Source: RPQJ01 sp052035645 (GTDB lineage Bacteria > Pseudomonadota > Gammaproteobacteria > Steroidobacterales > Steroidobacteraceae). Taken from it: DNA of 64,000 nucleotides. Shown in pieces: positions 53,066 through 61,302 of this stretch. Positions within the stretch are counted from its first letter, which is position 1; each line of letters starts with the position of its first letter. The translations under genes were made by a program, and so were the position numbers. The stretch is taken from contig JBPOHK010000017.1 of NCBI GenBank assembly GCA_052035645.1, positions 1 through 64,000 on the forward strand, in the 5' to 3' direction. Under the pieces are notes generated by a model. That model did no database searches and was not told the DNA's origin. It saw only the letters and a program-made list of their open reading frames with translations.

Positions 53066-53089
53066 GAAACTTTCGATTACTTTCTTTTT
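53051..53089. promoter_or_regulatory. Inverted-repeat operator, TonB receptor side
   Basis: AAAAAGAAAGTA (53051-53062) and TACTTTCTTTTT (53078-53089) are exact 12-base inverted arms; the 15-base centre contains a further GAAA/TTTC pair. Repeated GAAAG/CTTTC half-sites about one helical turn apart are characteristic of DeoR/AgaR-type operators. Confidence 0.65.
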
Positions 53090-53182
53090 GATCGCCCGCA
53101 GACCGTCACCCAAGCCGCGAATATTTGTTAAACGTTGTTTTTATTGACTTTAACTTATTTCTAAGTCGACCGCACCCGTCCA

Positions 53183-53211
53183 TTGGCACGACCGGGCCAG
53201 GTCGATATACT
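53183..53211 (+). promoter_or_regulatory. Promoter of the DeoR/AgaR-type regulator
   Basis: TTGGCA (53183-53188), 17 bases, TATACT (53206-53211): each hexamer has five of six consensus bases at ideal spacing. Transcription should start near 53218, inside the second half-site cluster. Confidence 0.65.
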
Positions 53212-53214
53212 TTT

Positions 53215-53243
53215 GCTTTCGCTCTCAAACGAAAGTCGAAAGC
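53215..53243. promoter_or_regulatory. Operator cluster, regulator side
   Basis: GCTTTCG (53215-53221) is inverted relative to CGAAAGC (53237-53243), and a direct copy CGAAAGT lies at 53230-53236. The sites cover the expected transcription start, suggesting autorepression. Confidence 0.6.
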
Positions 53244-53249
53244 CAATCG

Positions 53250-54077
53250 ATGCCTGCCGACGAACCCTCCCGCTCCACGCCCGCGCACACCGACCCCGCA
53301 CCCACGGGCCGGCTCGCCATGGCGGAGCGGCGCCGCCGGATCCGCGACCTGGTGGAGGCGCACGAGCACTGCTCGGTGGCCGAGCTGGCCGCGCGTTTCT
53401 CGACCTCGATGGTGACGATCCGCAGCGACCTTGCGGCGCTCGAGGCGGGCGGCGTCGTCATGCGTACGCACGGCGGCGTGCTCGCGGCGCGCGACGGCGA
53501 CGAAATCCCGCTGTCGCGCAAGAAGACCCTGCACCTCGCCGAGAAGATGCGCATCGCGCAAGCGGCGGCCGGCCTGATCCGCAGCGGCGACATCGTCATC
53601 CTAGATTCGGGCACCACGACCGCGGAGATCGCCAAGTGCATCCGCGGCATGCACCTCGACTCGCTGACGGTGATCACCAACGCGCTCAACATCGCGACGC
53701 TGCTCGCCGGCGTCCCGCGGCTGCGGCTGATCATGCCGGGCGGCGTGCTGCGCTCGAGTTCGCTGTCGATGTCCGGCCCGCAGGCCGAGGCCGCGCTCGG
53801 CGCGCTGCAGGCCGATCGTCTCTTCCTCGGCGTCGACAGCCTCGATCCGGCGATCGGGCTGATGACGCCGGACGTTCACGAGGCGCAGCTGAACGCACAG
53901 ATGATCCGGATCTCGCGCCAGGTGGTCGCGGTCACGGACTCGTCGAAGCTGTTGCGCCGGAACCTGTCGGTGATCGCGCCGATCGACGAGGTCGACCTGC
54001 TGATCACCGACACCGCCGCCGATCCGGAGTGCATCGCGGCGATCCGCGCCCGCGGCGTGGACGTGCTGCTGCGCTGA
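53250..54077 (+). CDS. DeoR/GlpR-family transcriptional repressor (AgaR-like)
   Basis: A 275-residue regulator. The N-terminal helix-turn-helix (about 26-78) has RRRIRDLVEAHEHCSVAELAARFSTSMVTIRSDL, followed by the MRTHGGVL linker typical of the family. The C-terminal sugar-phosphate-binding domain (about 90-270) contains LDSGTTTAEIAKC, VITNALNIATLL and FLGVDSLDP. AgaR of this family responds to galactosamine or tagatose phosphates. A shorter start at ATG 53319 is possible. It is divergent to the receptor, with GAAAG/CTTTC operators at both promoters. Confidence 0.9.
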   Translation: MPADEPSRSTPAHTDPAPTGRLAMAERRRRIRDLVEAHEHCSVAELAARFSTSMVTIRSDLAALEAGGVVMRTHGGVLAARDGDEIPLSRKKTLHLAEKMRIAQAAAGLIRSGDIVILDSGTTTAEIAKCIRGMHLDSLTVITNALNIATLLAGVPRLRLIMPGGVLRSSSLSMSGPQAEAALGALQADRLFLGVDSLDPAIGLMTPDVHEAQLNAQMIRISRQVVAVTDSSKLLRRNLSVIAPIDEVDLLITDTAADPECIAAIRARGVDVLLR

Positions 54078-54099
54078 TCGCGGCGGGCGACGGTCGACG

Positions 54100-54666
54100 T
54101 CAGAGCGGCAGGAATTCCTTCTTCGGCGTGAAGTGCAGGTAGCCGATGCTGGCGCCCTGCCGCCAGCCCACGCCGAGCCGGACGGGCGCCAGGATGATGT
54201 CGTCCGAGCGGTTGTAGTTCACGCTGAACCCGCCGACGAAGTAGAGGCTGCCCTCCACGCCCGGAAAGCGCTGGAACAGCTTCGACGGGTCGTGCAGGTG
54301 GTACACGAGCGTGAAGCACTTGGCGGCATTGCCGCCGATGTCGAAGCCGACGGACGGGCCCTGCCAGTACACGGTGCGCGCGGCCCCGCCCTTGGTGACG
54401 AGTTGCCCCTTGCCGTAGCGCACGCCGACGCCGATCGCGCCGCCGGCCTCCTCGCCCTTGATGATCGCGGTCGGCTCGCCGTAGTCCTTGAACGCTTTGC
54501 CGATCGCCTCGGCCATGCCCTGGGCGCCCTTGCCGAACATCTTCTCGGCCTCCCGCACCACTTCGCTGCGGGTGTAGGTGTCTTCGGCGCGGGCGGCCGG
54601 CGCGACGGCGCAGACGGAGAGCAGCACGAGCAGCGCGCTGCGGGCGAGAGCCGGGTACGTGGACAT
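54100..54666 (-). CDS. EipA-family (DUF1134) envelope protein
   Basis: A 188-residue protein with a signal peptide ending near ARAED (28-29) and the DUF1134 domain: GEPTAIIKGEEAGGAIGVGVRYGKG, PSVGFDIGGNAAKCFTLVYHL and GLGFSVNY-like VGGFSVNYNRSD. EipA of Brucella and Caulobacter is a periplasmic protein needed for envelope integrity. It ends the minus-strand pair with the helicase gene 12 bases upstream. Confidence 0.88.
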   Translation of the reverse strand: MSTYPALARSALLVLLSVCAVAPAARAEDTYTRSEVVREAEKMFGKGAQGMAEAIGKAFKDYGEPTAIIKGEEAGGAIGVGVRYGKGQLVTKGGAARTVYWQGPSVGFDIGGNAAKCFTLVYHLHDPSKLFQRFPGVEGSLYFVGGFSVNYNRSDDIILAPVRLGVGWRQGASIGYLHFTPKKEFLPL

Positions 54667-54678
54667 GGGGACCTCCTG

Positions 54679-56757
54679 CTACCAGAGATTGCGCAGCCTG
54701 CTGGCGACGTCGATTCGACTGCCGGTTTCGACCGGCCCGCCCGCGGGGGGTTCCGCGCCAGCCGGCCAGTGCGTCTGGGCGAACCGCTCGAGCACTCCGG
54801 GGGTGAGGAAGCGGCTGCGGGCGCCGTGCACGTACCGGTCGCCGGTGCGCGACTGCTGCGTGACGTAGAACCGCAGCGGCTGCACCAGCCGCAGTTCGTC
54901 GCGGGCGCGCGTCATCGCCACGTACAGCAGCCGCCGTTCCTCCTCGATCATCTCGGGCCGGCCGGTGGCGAACTCGGACGGGAAGCTGCCGTCGGTGACG
55001 TTGAGCAGGTGCACGGTGTCCCACTCCTGGCCCTTGGCGGAGTGCACGGTCGAGAGCACGAGGTAGTCCTCGTCGAGCAGCGGGTCGCCCGAGAGGTCGC
55101 CGCTCGCCTGCGGCGGGTCGAGCGTCAGCTCGGTGACGAAGGACTCGCGGGTCGCGTGCTGGCCGGCGAGGCGCTCGAGCTGCTCGAGATCCGCCTTGCG
55201 CACCAGCGGCGCCTCGTAGAGCCGTTCGAGCTGCGGCTCGTACCAGCGACGCACCCGCGCCACCTGGCCTTCCCAGGGCGAGCCTTCCCCGCCGATGCCG
55301 GCGAGCAGCTCGACCAGCGGCGGCCACAGGTCGCGTGTCGCCGCCGGCGCCGGCCACGCGCCGAGTTCGCTCCAGCGGAAGCCCGCGGCCTCGAAGGCCG
55401 CACAGGCCTTGGCGGCGTTGCCCGGCCCCATGCCCGGCAGCAGTTGCAGCACGCGGAACGCGGCGATGCGGTTGCGCGGGTTGTCGGCCCAGCGCAGCAC
55501 CGCCAGCAGGTCCTTCACGTGCGCGGCCTCGAGGAACTTCAGGCCGCCGTACTTCACGAAGGGCACGTTGCGCCTCAGCAGCTCGAGCTCGAGCACGTCG
55601 CTGTGGTCGGAGGCGCGGAACAGCACCGCCTGGCGCCTGAGCGGCACGCCGCGCTCGCGCGCCTCGAGGATCCGGTCGACCACGCAGGTCGCCTGCGCCT
55701 GGTCGTCCTGGACCGCGACGAGCTGCGGCCTGGCCCCGGCGCCGCGCGTGCTGCGCAGGAACTTCCGGTACTGGCGACCGCCCTCGGCCATCAGCGCGTT
55801 GGCGGCGTCGAGCACCGCCTGCGTGGAGCGGTAGTTCTCCTCCAGCGTGACGACGTGCGCCGGCGGCGAGAACTTCTCCGGGAACTCGAGGATGTTCTCG
55901 ACCGTGGCGGCGCGGAACGAGTAGATCGCCTGGGCGTCGTCGCCCACCACGGTCAGGCCCCGGCCGTCGGGCTTCAGGCGCAGCAGGATCCCGGCCTGCA
56001 GCACGTTGGTGTCCTGGTACTCGTCGACCAGCACGTGGTCGAAGCGCCGGCCGATCTCCGCCGCCACCGCGTCGTCCTGCATCATGACCTGCCAGCAGAG
56101 CAGCAGGTCGTCGTAGTCGAGCACCTGCTGCTCGAGCTTGGCCTCGACGTACGCGCGGCACAGCGCGGTGAGTTCGTCCTCCCAGTCGAGGCACCACGGG
56201 TAGACCGTCTCGAGCGTGTGGCGCAACGGCTGCTGCGTGTTGACGCGGTGCGAGTAGATGCCGAGGCAGGTGTCCTTGCGCGGGAAGCGCTTCTCGGTCT
56301 TCGACAGGCCGAGCCGGTGGCGCACGACGTCCATGAGGTCGGCCGCGTCCCCGCGGTCGAGCACGCTGAAGGCCGGATCGATGCCGAGGCGCTGCGCGTA
56401 GGCCCGCACCAGCCGGTTGCCGATCGCGTGGAAGGTGCCGGACCACGGCAGCCGCAGGGTCTCGGGCACGCGCGCGGCCTCGTGCCGGCCGGCGAGGGCC
56501 TCGGCCAAGACGCGCTGCGCTCGCCGCGACATCTCGAGCGCCGCGCGGCGGGTGAACGTCAGCAGCAGCATGCGCTCGGGCGGCACGCCGCTCAGCAGCA
56601 GGTGCGCGACGCGGTGAGCGAGCGTGCTGGTCTTGCCGGTGCCGGCGCCGGCGATCACCAGCAGCGGCCCGGCCTGCACGCCGCCCGCGGCCGTCTCGCC
56701 GTAGGTGGCGGCGGCGCGCTGGGCCTGGTTGAGCTTGTCGAACACGGCGGCGGTCAT
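54679..56757 (-). CDS. UvrD/Rep-like superfamily 1 DNA helicase
   Basis: A 692-residue 3'-5' helicase. Walker A GAGTGKT is at 37-43 (K42), motif Ia LLTFTRRAA follows, and motif II VDEYQDTN, motif III VVGDDAQAIYSFRAA, motif IV LEENYRST and motif VI LLYVAMTRARDELRL are all present. It is shorter than UvrD proper and lacks its C-terminal extension, as in many UvrD paralogues. Substrates are likely repair or replication intermediates. Confidence 0.94.
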   Translation of the reverse strand: MTAAVFDKLNQAQRAAATYGETAAGGVQAGPLLVIAGAGTGKTSTLAHRVAHLLLSGVPPERMLLLTFTRRAALEMSRRAQRVLAEALAGRHEAARVPETLRLPWSGTFHAIGNRLVRAYAQRLGIDPAFSVLDRGDAADLMDVVRHRLGLSKTEKRFPRKDTCLGIYSHRVNTQQPLRHTLETVYPWCLDWEDELTALCRAYVEAKLEQQVLDYDDLLLCWQVMMQDDAVAAEIGRRFDHVLVDEYQDTNVLQAGILLRLKPDGRGLTVVGDDAQAIYSFRAATVENILEFPEKFSPPAHVVTLEENYRSTQAVLDAANALMAEGGRQYRKFLRSTRGAGARPQLVAVQDDQAQATCVVDRILEARERGVPLRRQAVLFRASDHSDVLELELLRRNVPFVKYGGLKFLEAAHVKDLLAVLRWADNPRNRIAAFRVLQLLPGMGPGNAAKACAAFEAAGFRWSELGAWPAPAATRDLWPPLVELLAGIGGEGSPWEGQVARVRRWYEPQLERLYEAPLVRKADLEQLERLAGQHATRESFVTELTLDPPQASGDLSGDPLLDEDYLVLSTVHSAKGQEWDTVHLLNVTDGSFPSEFATGRPEMIEEERRLLYVAMTRARDELRLVQPLRFYVTQQSRTGDRYVHGARSRFLTPGVLERFAQTHWPAGAEPPAGGPVETGSRIDVASRLRNLW

Positions 56758-56858
56758 GTGCGGGCACTATACGGCGGGTGCTGTATGCATATCCAGTGAC
56801 CGGGCGGGCGGCTTCGAAACTGTAAGATGGCGCACCGCTCAACGACGACGGACGGGTC

Positions 56859-57281
56859 ATGGCCCAGCAGCAGTTCAGCGCCCTCGGCATCCTCTGGCGC
56901 GTGGTGTTCTCCCTCGCCCTGGTCTTCCTGACCTTCAATCCGTCCGGGCACTCGTTCTTTCACTGGGTACGCGACTCGATCCCGCACGTGCAGCCCGCCA
57001 TCGCGGTGGCCGGCATGGTGCTGCTGGGGGCCTGGCTGTTCTTCGTGCGCGCGACCTTCACCTCGCTGGGCGCGGCCGGCGTGCTGCTGCTGCTCGGCTT
57101 CTTCGCCTCGATCGTCTGGTGGATCGTGTCGAAAGGCTGGCTCTCGCTCGCGGACCAGGCGACGCTCGCCTGGATCGTGCTCACCATGCTCGGCCTCGTG
57201 CTCGGCATCGGCATGTCCTGGGCGCACATCCGCCAGCGCATCTCGGGCCAGGCTTCCGTGGACCGGGTGGACAACGACTGA
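56859..57281 (+). CDS. DUF6524-like small integral membrane protein
   Basis: A 140-residue protein with four predicted membrane helices (about 10-24, 45-61, 66-86 and 99-118) and short loops; the N-terminal LGILWRVVFSLALVFLTFNPSGHSFFHW segment identifies it with DUF6524. Function unknown. It is divergent to the helicase gene; the next gene starts 15 bases after it. Confidence 0.78.
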   Translation: MAQQQFSALGILWRVVFSLALVFLTFNPSGHSFFHWVRDSIPHVQPAIAVAGMVLLGAWLFFVRATFTSLGAAGVLLLLGFFASIVWWIVSKGWLSLADQATLAWIVLTMLGLVLGIGMSWAHIRQRISGQASVDRVDND

Positions 57282-57296
57282 CCCGCGGAGATCCCC

Positions 57297-57896
57297 ATGT
57301 CCACGACGCGCCGCTACCCCTCGCAGCCCGACCACCTGACCGCGCTCAACCTGCCGGTGCCGCCGCGCGCGGCGCTCGCCCCCGACCTGCAGAAGTACTT
57401 CGCCGTCTGCGACGAGAAGATCGGCTTCCTGCCGAACGTGCTCGCGGCCTACACCTTCGACGAATCGAAGCTGCGCGCGTTCATCGGCATGTACAACGAC
57501 CTGATGCTCGAGGACTCGCCGCTCAGCAAGCTCGAGCGCGAGATGATCGCGGTGGTCGTCTCCGCGCACAACCACTGCTACTACTGCCTGGTCGCGCACG
57601 GTCAGGCCGTGCGCCAGATGTCGGGCGATCCGGCGCTCGGCGAGCTGCTGGCGATGAACTACCGCGCGGCGGCGCTGCCGGCGAAGCAGCGCGCGATGCT
57701 GGACTTCGCGCACAAGATGACGGCCACGCCGGACCAGGTCGGCGAGGCGGACCGGGCCGCCCTGCGCGAGGCGGGGTTCACGGACCGCGCGATCTGGGAC
57801 ATCGCGGCCGTCGCCGCGTTCTTCAACATGACCAACCGCATGGCCACCGCCGTGGACATGATGCCGAACGCCGAGTACCACGCCGCGAACCGGTAG
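57297..57896 (+). CDS. AhpD-like peroxidase-related enzyme
   Basis: A 199-residue carboxymuconolactone-decarboxylase-fold protein. The redox pair CYYC (C94, C97) with H101 lies in SAHNHCYYCLVAHGQAVR, the AhpD active-site pattern, preceded by the LSKLEREMIAVVV helix. The N-terminal LPVPPRAALAPDLQKYF and GFLPNVLAAY match the uncharacterised peroxidase-related family. It probably reduces hydroperoxides through a dithiol. Confidence 0.9.
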   Translation: MSTTRRYPSQPDHLTALNLPVPPRAALAPDLQKYFAVCDEKIGFLPNVLAAYTFDESKLRAFIGMYNDLMLEDSPLSKLEREMIAVVVSAHNHCYYCLVAHGQAVRQMSGDPALGELLAMNYRAAALPAKQRAMLDFAHKMTATPDQVGEADRAALREAGFTDRAIWDIAAVAAFFNMTNRMATAVDMMPNAEYHAANR

Positions 57897-57908
57897 CGCC
57901 GGCGCGAC

Positions 57909-58313
57909 TCAGGCCGTGATCTCGATGCGGTTGCCTTCCGGATCCAGCACGACGCTCTCGTAGTAGCCGTCGCCCGTGCGGCGCGGACCGTCCAGCACCG
58001 GCACACCGGCTTCCCGCAGCTGCGCCGTCAGCGCGTCCACGGCCGCCTCGCTGCCGAGCGCCATCGCCAGGTGAGTCAGGCCCATGCGCTGCGCACCGGG
58101 CGCCAGCTCGGCCGGCGCGAGCATCGCGGTCGACATCAGCTCGAGCCGCGCGCCATCCGCGAACGCCAGGAAGCGCGAACGGAATCCCTTGCCCGGGTTC
58201 TCGTAGAGCGGACCGATCCGCGCGCCGAAATGCTGCGCGTAGAAGCGGCAGGAGCGATCGAGGTCGCTCACCCACATCGCCACGTGCCCGATGCGCGGTG
58301 CGTGCCCCGTCAC
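57909..58313 (-). CDS. VOC-family (glyoxalase/dioxygenase fold) protein
   Basis: A 134-residue protein with paired beta-alpha-beta-beta-beta modules: RIGHVAMWVSDLDRSCRFYAQHFG in the first and GLTHLAMALGSEAAVDALTAQL with SVVDPEGN-like SVVLDPEGNRIEI in the second. Metal ligands H10, H77-region and the C-terminal E are placed as in the VOC family. Substrate unknown. It lies 3 bases after the next upstream gene and is probably cotranscribed with it. Confidence 0.85.
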   Translation of the reverse strand: MTGHAPRIGHVAMWVSDLDRSCRFYAQHFGARIGPLYENPGKGFRSRFLAFADGARLELMSTAMLAPAELAPGAQRMGLTHLAMALGSEAAVDALTAQLREAGVPVLDGPRRTGDGYYESVVLDPEGNRIEITA

Positions 58314-58316
58314 GGG

Positions 58317-58814
58317 TCACCGGCGCCGCAGGTCGTACGCGGCGAAGTGCCGCCACGAGCCGTCGGCCTGGCCTGCCTCGATCGTGAACCGCCAGGTGCC
58401 GGAGGTGCGGTCGTAGCTGAACGTGTCGCGAAACGGGCCGTCCGCATACGGCACGTCGAAGCGGATGGTGTCGCCCTCCAGGGTGCCGGTGCCGTGCGGA
58501 ATCGAGAATTTCCCGCCGAAGCTGTCCAGCCAGTGCACGATGACGGTCTCGCGCTCTGCGTCCCAGCCGAGGAACACGCGCGCCTCGTACTGGGCCGGAA
58601 CCTGCACGTCCGTCATGTGCAGTTCGGTGAACGCGTGGGCCAGCGTCGGGCCGGCCTCGAGGTCGTAGGTCACCGGCTCGTTCATGACGTCGCCGGTCAT
58701 CACCCAGCGGCCGTCGAGCGCCTTGAGCAGTTCCGGCCGCGCGTCCGCGGGGGCCTCCGCGAACGCCGGCGCCGCACCCGCGAGCCACAGCATGAACACG
58801 ATGTATGCGCGCAT
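58317..58814 (-). CDS. Exported DUF1579-like lipocalin-type protein
   Basis: A 165-residue protein with a signal peptide (YIVFMLWLAGAAPAFAEA) and a beta-rich body: LDGRWVMTGDVMNEPVTYDLEAGPTLAHAFTELHM, FLGWDAERETVIVHWLDSFGGKFS and DRTSGTWRFTIEA. This layout resembles DUF1579/THAP4-like small barrels that bind hydrophobic ligands. Assignment is by pattern, not certain. Confidence 0.7.
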   Translation of the reverse strand: MRAYIVFMLWLAGAAPAFAEAPADARPELLKALDGRWVMTGDVMNEPVTYDLEAGPTLAHAFTELHMTDVQVPAQYEARVFLGWDAERETVIVHWLDSFGGKFSIPHGTGTLEGDTIRFDVPYADGPFRDTFSYDRTSGTWRFTIEAGQADGSWRHFAAYDLRRR

Positions 58815-58875
58815 GGTCCTTCACCTCGCCCCGTCCAGGGGCCGCTCCTGTCGGATGAATCCGTCCCGGGCCGGG

Positions 58876-59256
58876 CTATCGCCGCCCCCTCGCCTCGCCG
58901 TTCAGCTGGCGGACGCGGAATTTCACGATGCGCCCGATCAGCCCGTAGGGAATCCGCTCGTCGAGGGGAAAGCGCAGGTTGCCCTTTTCCCCGGCATACG
59001 GTGCGACCGCCGCTTCGAGCTTCGCGTCGCCCCGCACCGGCGGATACAAGCCGATGTGCGAGGAGAACGCCGCGAAATACACCAGGATGCCGCCCTGCCG
59101 GAACGCGGGCATGCGATAGCTGATGAGTTCCTCGGCCTCGGGCGCGTTGTCGCGCGCGACCTGCCGGATGCGGCGCAGGACCTTCTGCACCCGCGCCGGC
59201 TGTGCCGCGATGTAGTCGTCGATCGAAGCGGGCACTTTCGTGCGCGACCCGGCCAT
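58876..59256 (-). CDS. DUF1801 (YdhG-like) protein
   Basis: A 126-residue protein of the DUF1801 fold: SIDDYIAAQPARVQKVLRRIRQVARDNAPEAEELISYRMPAFRQGGILVYFAAFSSHIGLYP, the classic YdhG/frataxin-like pattern. Members have been called iron chaperones without firm proof. A minus-strand TATGAT at 59293-59298 may be its -10. Confidence 0.88.
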   Translation of the reverse strand: MAGSRTKVPASIDDYIAAQPARVQKVLRRIRQVARDNAPEAEELISYRMPAFRQGGILVYFAAFSSHIGLYPPVRGDAKLEAAVAPYAGEKGNLRFPLDERIPYGLIGRIVKFRVRQLNGEARGRR

Positions 59257-59292
59257 CGGGCGCTCTCCTGCAGGGGCATGGACCTGGGGCCC

Positions 59293-59298
59293 ATCATA
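59293..59298 (-). promoter_or_regulatory. Candidate -10 element TATGAT of the DUF1801 gene
   Basis: TATGAT on the minus strand, 37 bases before the ATG at 59256. The -35 position (TTCCCC) is weak. Confidence 0.3.
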
Positions 59299-59495
59299 GG
59301 CGCAAGCGCGGTCCGGGGAACCCGGCGGATCGCGCCCGCCGGCCAGGCCCCTCTACAACAGGTGGCGCCGGTCGCGGCGATCGTTCGTCGCGGCGCAGCG
59401 TCGACTGGCCGCAACCGGGGGGAGCCCGGGCTGGCCGGGTCCCTGCGGCCCGCGTACCCTTGCCGCTTCGTTCTCCTGACCCCGGGGTTCCCGCC

Positions 59496-61223
59496 ATGCG
59501 ACGCCTGTTCGTCACCGCCCTCGCCTGCCTGGCCTGCGGGTTCGCCGCCGTCGCCGCGGCCGACGCGCCCACGCCTGAAGCCGCGTATCGAAAGCTCGCC
59601 GCCGAGATCCTCCAGGATTTCTACGAGCGCAATCCGAGCTGGGCCACCGCGCTCGGCCTGCACGAGTACGACGGCCGGCTCGAGGACGCCTCGCGCGCGG
59701 CGGTCGACGACGAGAACCGTGCGGTCGCGAAGTTCGGGTCGGCGCTGGCGGCGATCGACCCGAAGGGCCTGACACAGGAGAGCCGGCTCGACCGCGAAAT
59801 GCTGCTGGGCTCGCTCGAGGCGCGCCGCCTGCGCAACGAGGCGGTCCGCGGCTGGGCGAAGGATCCCGACAGCTACTCGAGCGGCATCACCGGCGCGGCG
59901 TTCGTCATCATCAGCCGCGACTACGCACCCGCCGCGGAGCGCCTGAAGAGCCTGATCGCACGCGAGAAGGCGATGCCGGCCGTGCTGCAGGAGGCGCGCC
60001 GCAACCTCGACAACCCGCCGCGCATCTACACCGAGATCGCCATCGACCAGCTCGACGGCAACCAGGAATTCTTCCGGACCACGGTGGTCGAGGCCTTCGC
60101 CGACGTGAAGGACCCGGCGCTGCTCGCCGAGTTCAAGACGGCGAACGACGCCGTGATCGCGGCGCTGGGCGACTACAAGACCTGGCTGCAGAAGGACCTG
60201 CTGCCCCGCTCGAACGGCAGCTACGCCTGGGGCGCCGACACCTACCGCCGCATGCTGTCGGCGCGCGAGATGATCGACACCCCGCTCGACGTGCTGCTGC
60301 AGAAGGCGGAGGCCGACCTGCGGGCGAACCAGGCGCTGTTCGCCGCCACCGCGCGCCAGATCGACCCGTCGCGCAGCCCGCTCGAGGTGCTCGAGGCGCT
60401 GCAGAAGGACCACCCGAAGCCGCAGGACCTGCTCGCCCAGACGCAGGCCGAGCTCGACGCGCTCGGCCGCTTCATGACGGACAACCACATCGTGACCATC
60501 CCGCCCGGCTCGCCGCCGGCGCAGGTGAAGGAGACGCCGCCGTTCATGCGCGCGACGACCTCCGCCTCGATGGACACGCCGGGGCCGTTCGAGAAGGCGA
60601 AGCTGCGCGGCTTCTACAACATGACCCTGCCCGACCCGTCCTGGAGCGCCGAGAAGCAGGAAGACTTCATGCGCCAGTGGTTCTATCCGCTCATCACCAA
60701 CGTGTCGGTGCACGAGGTGTGGCCGGGCCACTACCTGCAGTTCCTGTACGCGAGCCAGTTCCCGACCGACGTGCGCAAGGTGCTCGGCTCGAACTCGAAC
60801 GTCGAGGGCTGGGCGCACTACTGCGAGCAGATGGTGATCGACGAGGGCTTCCACGCCGGCCAGCCGCAGTATCGGCTCGCCCAGCTGGTGGACGCGCTGC
60901 TGCGCGACGCGCGCTTCATCGTCGGCATCCGCATGCACACCCAGGGCATGACCTACGAGCAGGCGGTCGAGTTCTTCGAGAAGGAGGGCTACCAGCCCAA
61001 GCCGGTGGCCGAATCCGAGGCCAAGCGCGGCACCTCCGACGCGCTGTTCGGCTACTACACCATGGGCAAGCTCGCGATCCTGAAGCTGCGGGCGGATTAC
61101 CAGAAGAAGATGGGCCCCGCGTTCCGGCTGCAGGAGTTCCACGACCGCTTCATCGCCATGGGCCCGCTGCCCCTGCCGCTGGTCCGCGAGGCGATGCTCG
61201 GGGAGCGCGGCGAGCTGTTCTGA
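59496..61223 (+). CDS. DUF885-family metallopeptidase-like lipoprotein or periplasmic protein
   Basis: A 575-residue exported protein. The N-terminus FVTALACLACGFAAVAAADAP is a signal peptide, with a possible lipobox LACG-like LACLAC. The DUF885 core shows RLDREMLLGSLEAR, the metal motif HEVWPGH (406-412) and GWAHYCEQMVIDEG, consistent with a zinc peptidase of the DUF885/dipeptidyl carboxypeptidase-like group. ATG 59496 is the first codon giving a signal peptide; the frame is open upstream without homology. A palindromic element follows the stop by 4 bases. Confidence 0.88.
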   Translation: MRRLFVTALACLACGFAAVAAADAPTPEAAYRKLAAEILQDFYERNPSWATALGLHEYDGRLEDASRAAVDDENRAVAKFGSALAAIDPKGLTQESRLDREMLLGSLEARRLRNEAVRGWAKDPDSYSSGITGAAFVIISRDYAPAAERLKSLIAREKAMPAVLQEARRNLDNPPRIYTEIAIDQLDGNQEFFRTTVVEAFADVKDPALLAEFKTANDAVIAALGDYKTWLQKDLLPRSNGSYAWGADTYRRMLSAREMIDTPLDVLLQKAEADLRANQALFAATARQIDPSRSPLEVLEALQKDHPKPQDLLAQTQAELDALGRFMTDNHIVTIPPGSPPAQVKETPPFMRATTSASMDTPGPFEKAKLRGFYNMTLPDPSWSAEKQEDFMRQWFYPLITNVSVHEVWPGHYLQFLYASQFPTDVRKVLGSNSNVEGWAHYCEQMVIDEGFHAGQPQYRLAQLVDALLRDARFIVGIRMHTQGMTYEQAVEFFEKEGYQPKPVAESEAKRGTSDALFGYYTMGKLAILKLRADYQKKMGPAFRLQEFHDRFIAMGPLPLPLVREAMLGERGELF

Positions 61224-61227
61224 AATC

Positions 61228-61279
61228 CGGGGACATTCACCTTTTCCGGACGCGCGTCCGCAAACCGTGAATGTCCCCG
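61228..61279. repeat. 52 bp nested palindromic (REP/MITE-like) element
   Basis: Outer arms CGGGGACATTCAC (61228-61240) and GTGAATGTCCCCG (61267-61279) are perfect 13-base inverted repeats; between them lies a self-complementary CGGACGCGCGTCCG (61247-61260). The GGGGACATTCAC ends resemble the borders of REP elements mobilised by Y1/RAYT transposases. No transposase is nearby. Confidence 0.6.
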
Positions 61280-61302
61280 TCGCCCGCGGGCCGGGCGTCC
61301 GC

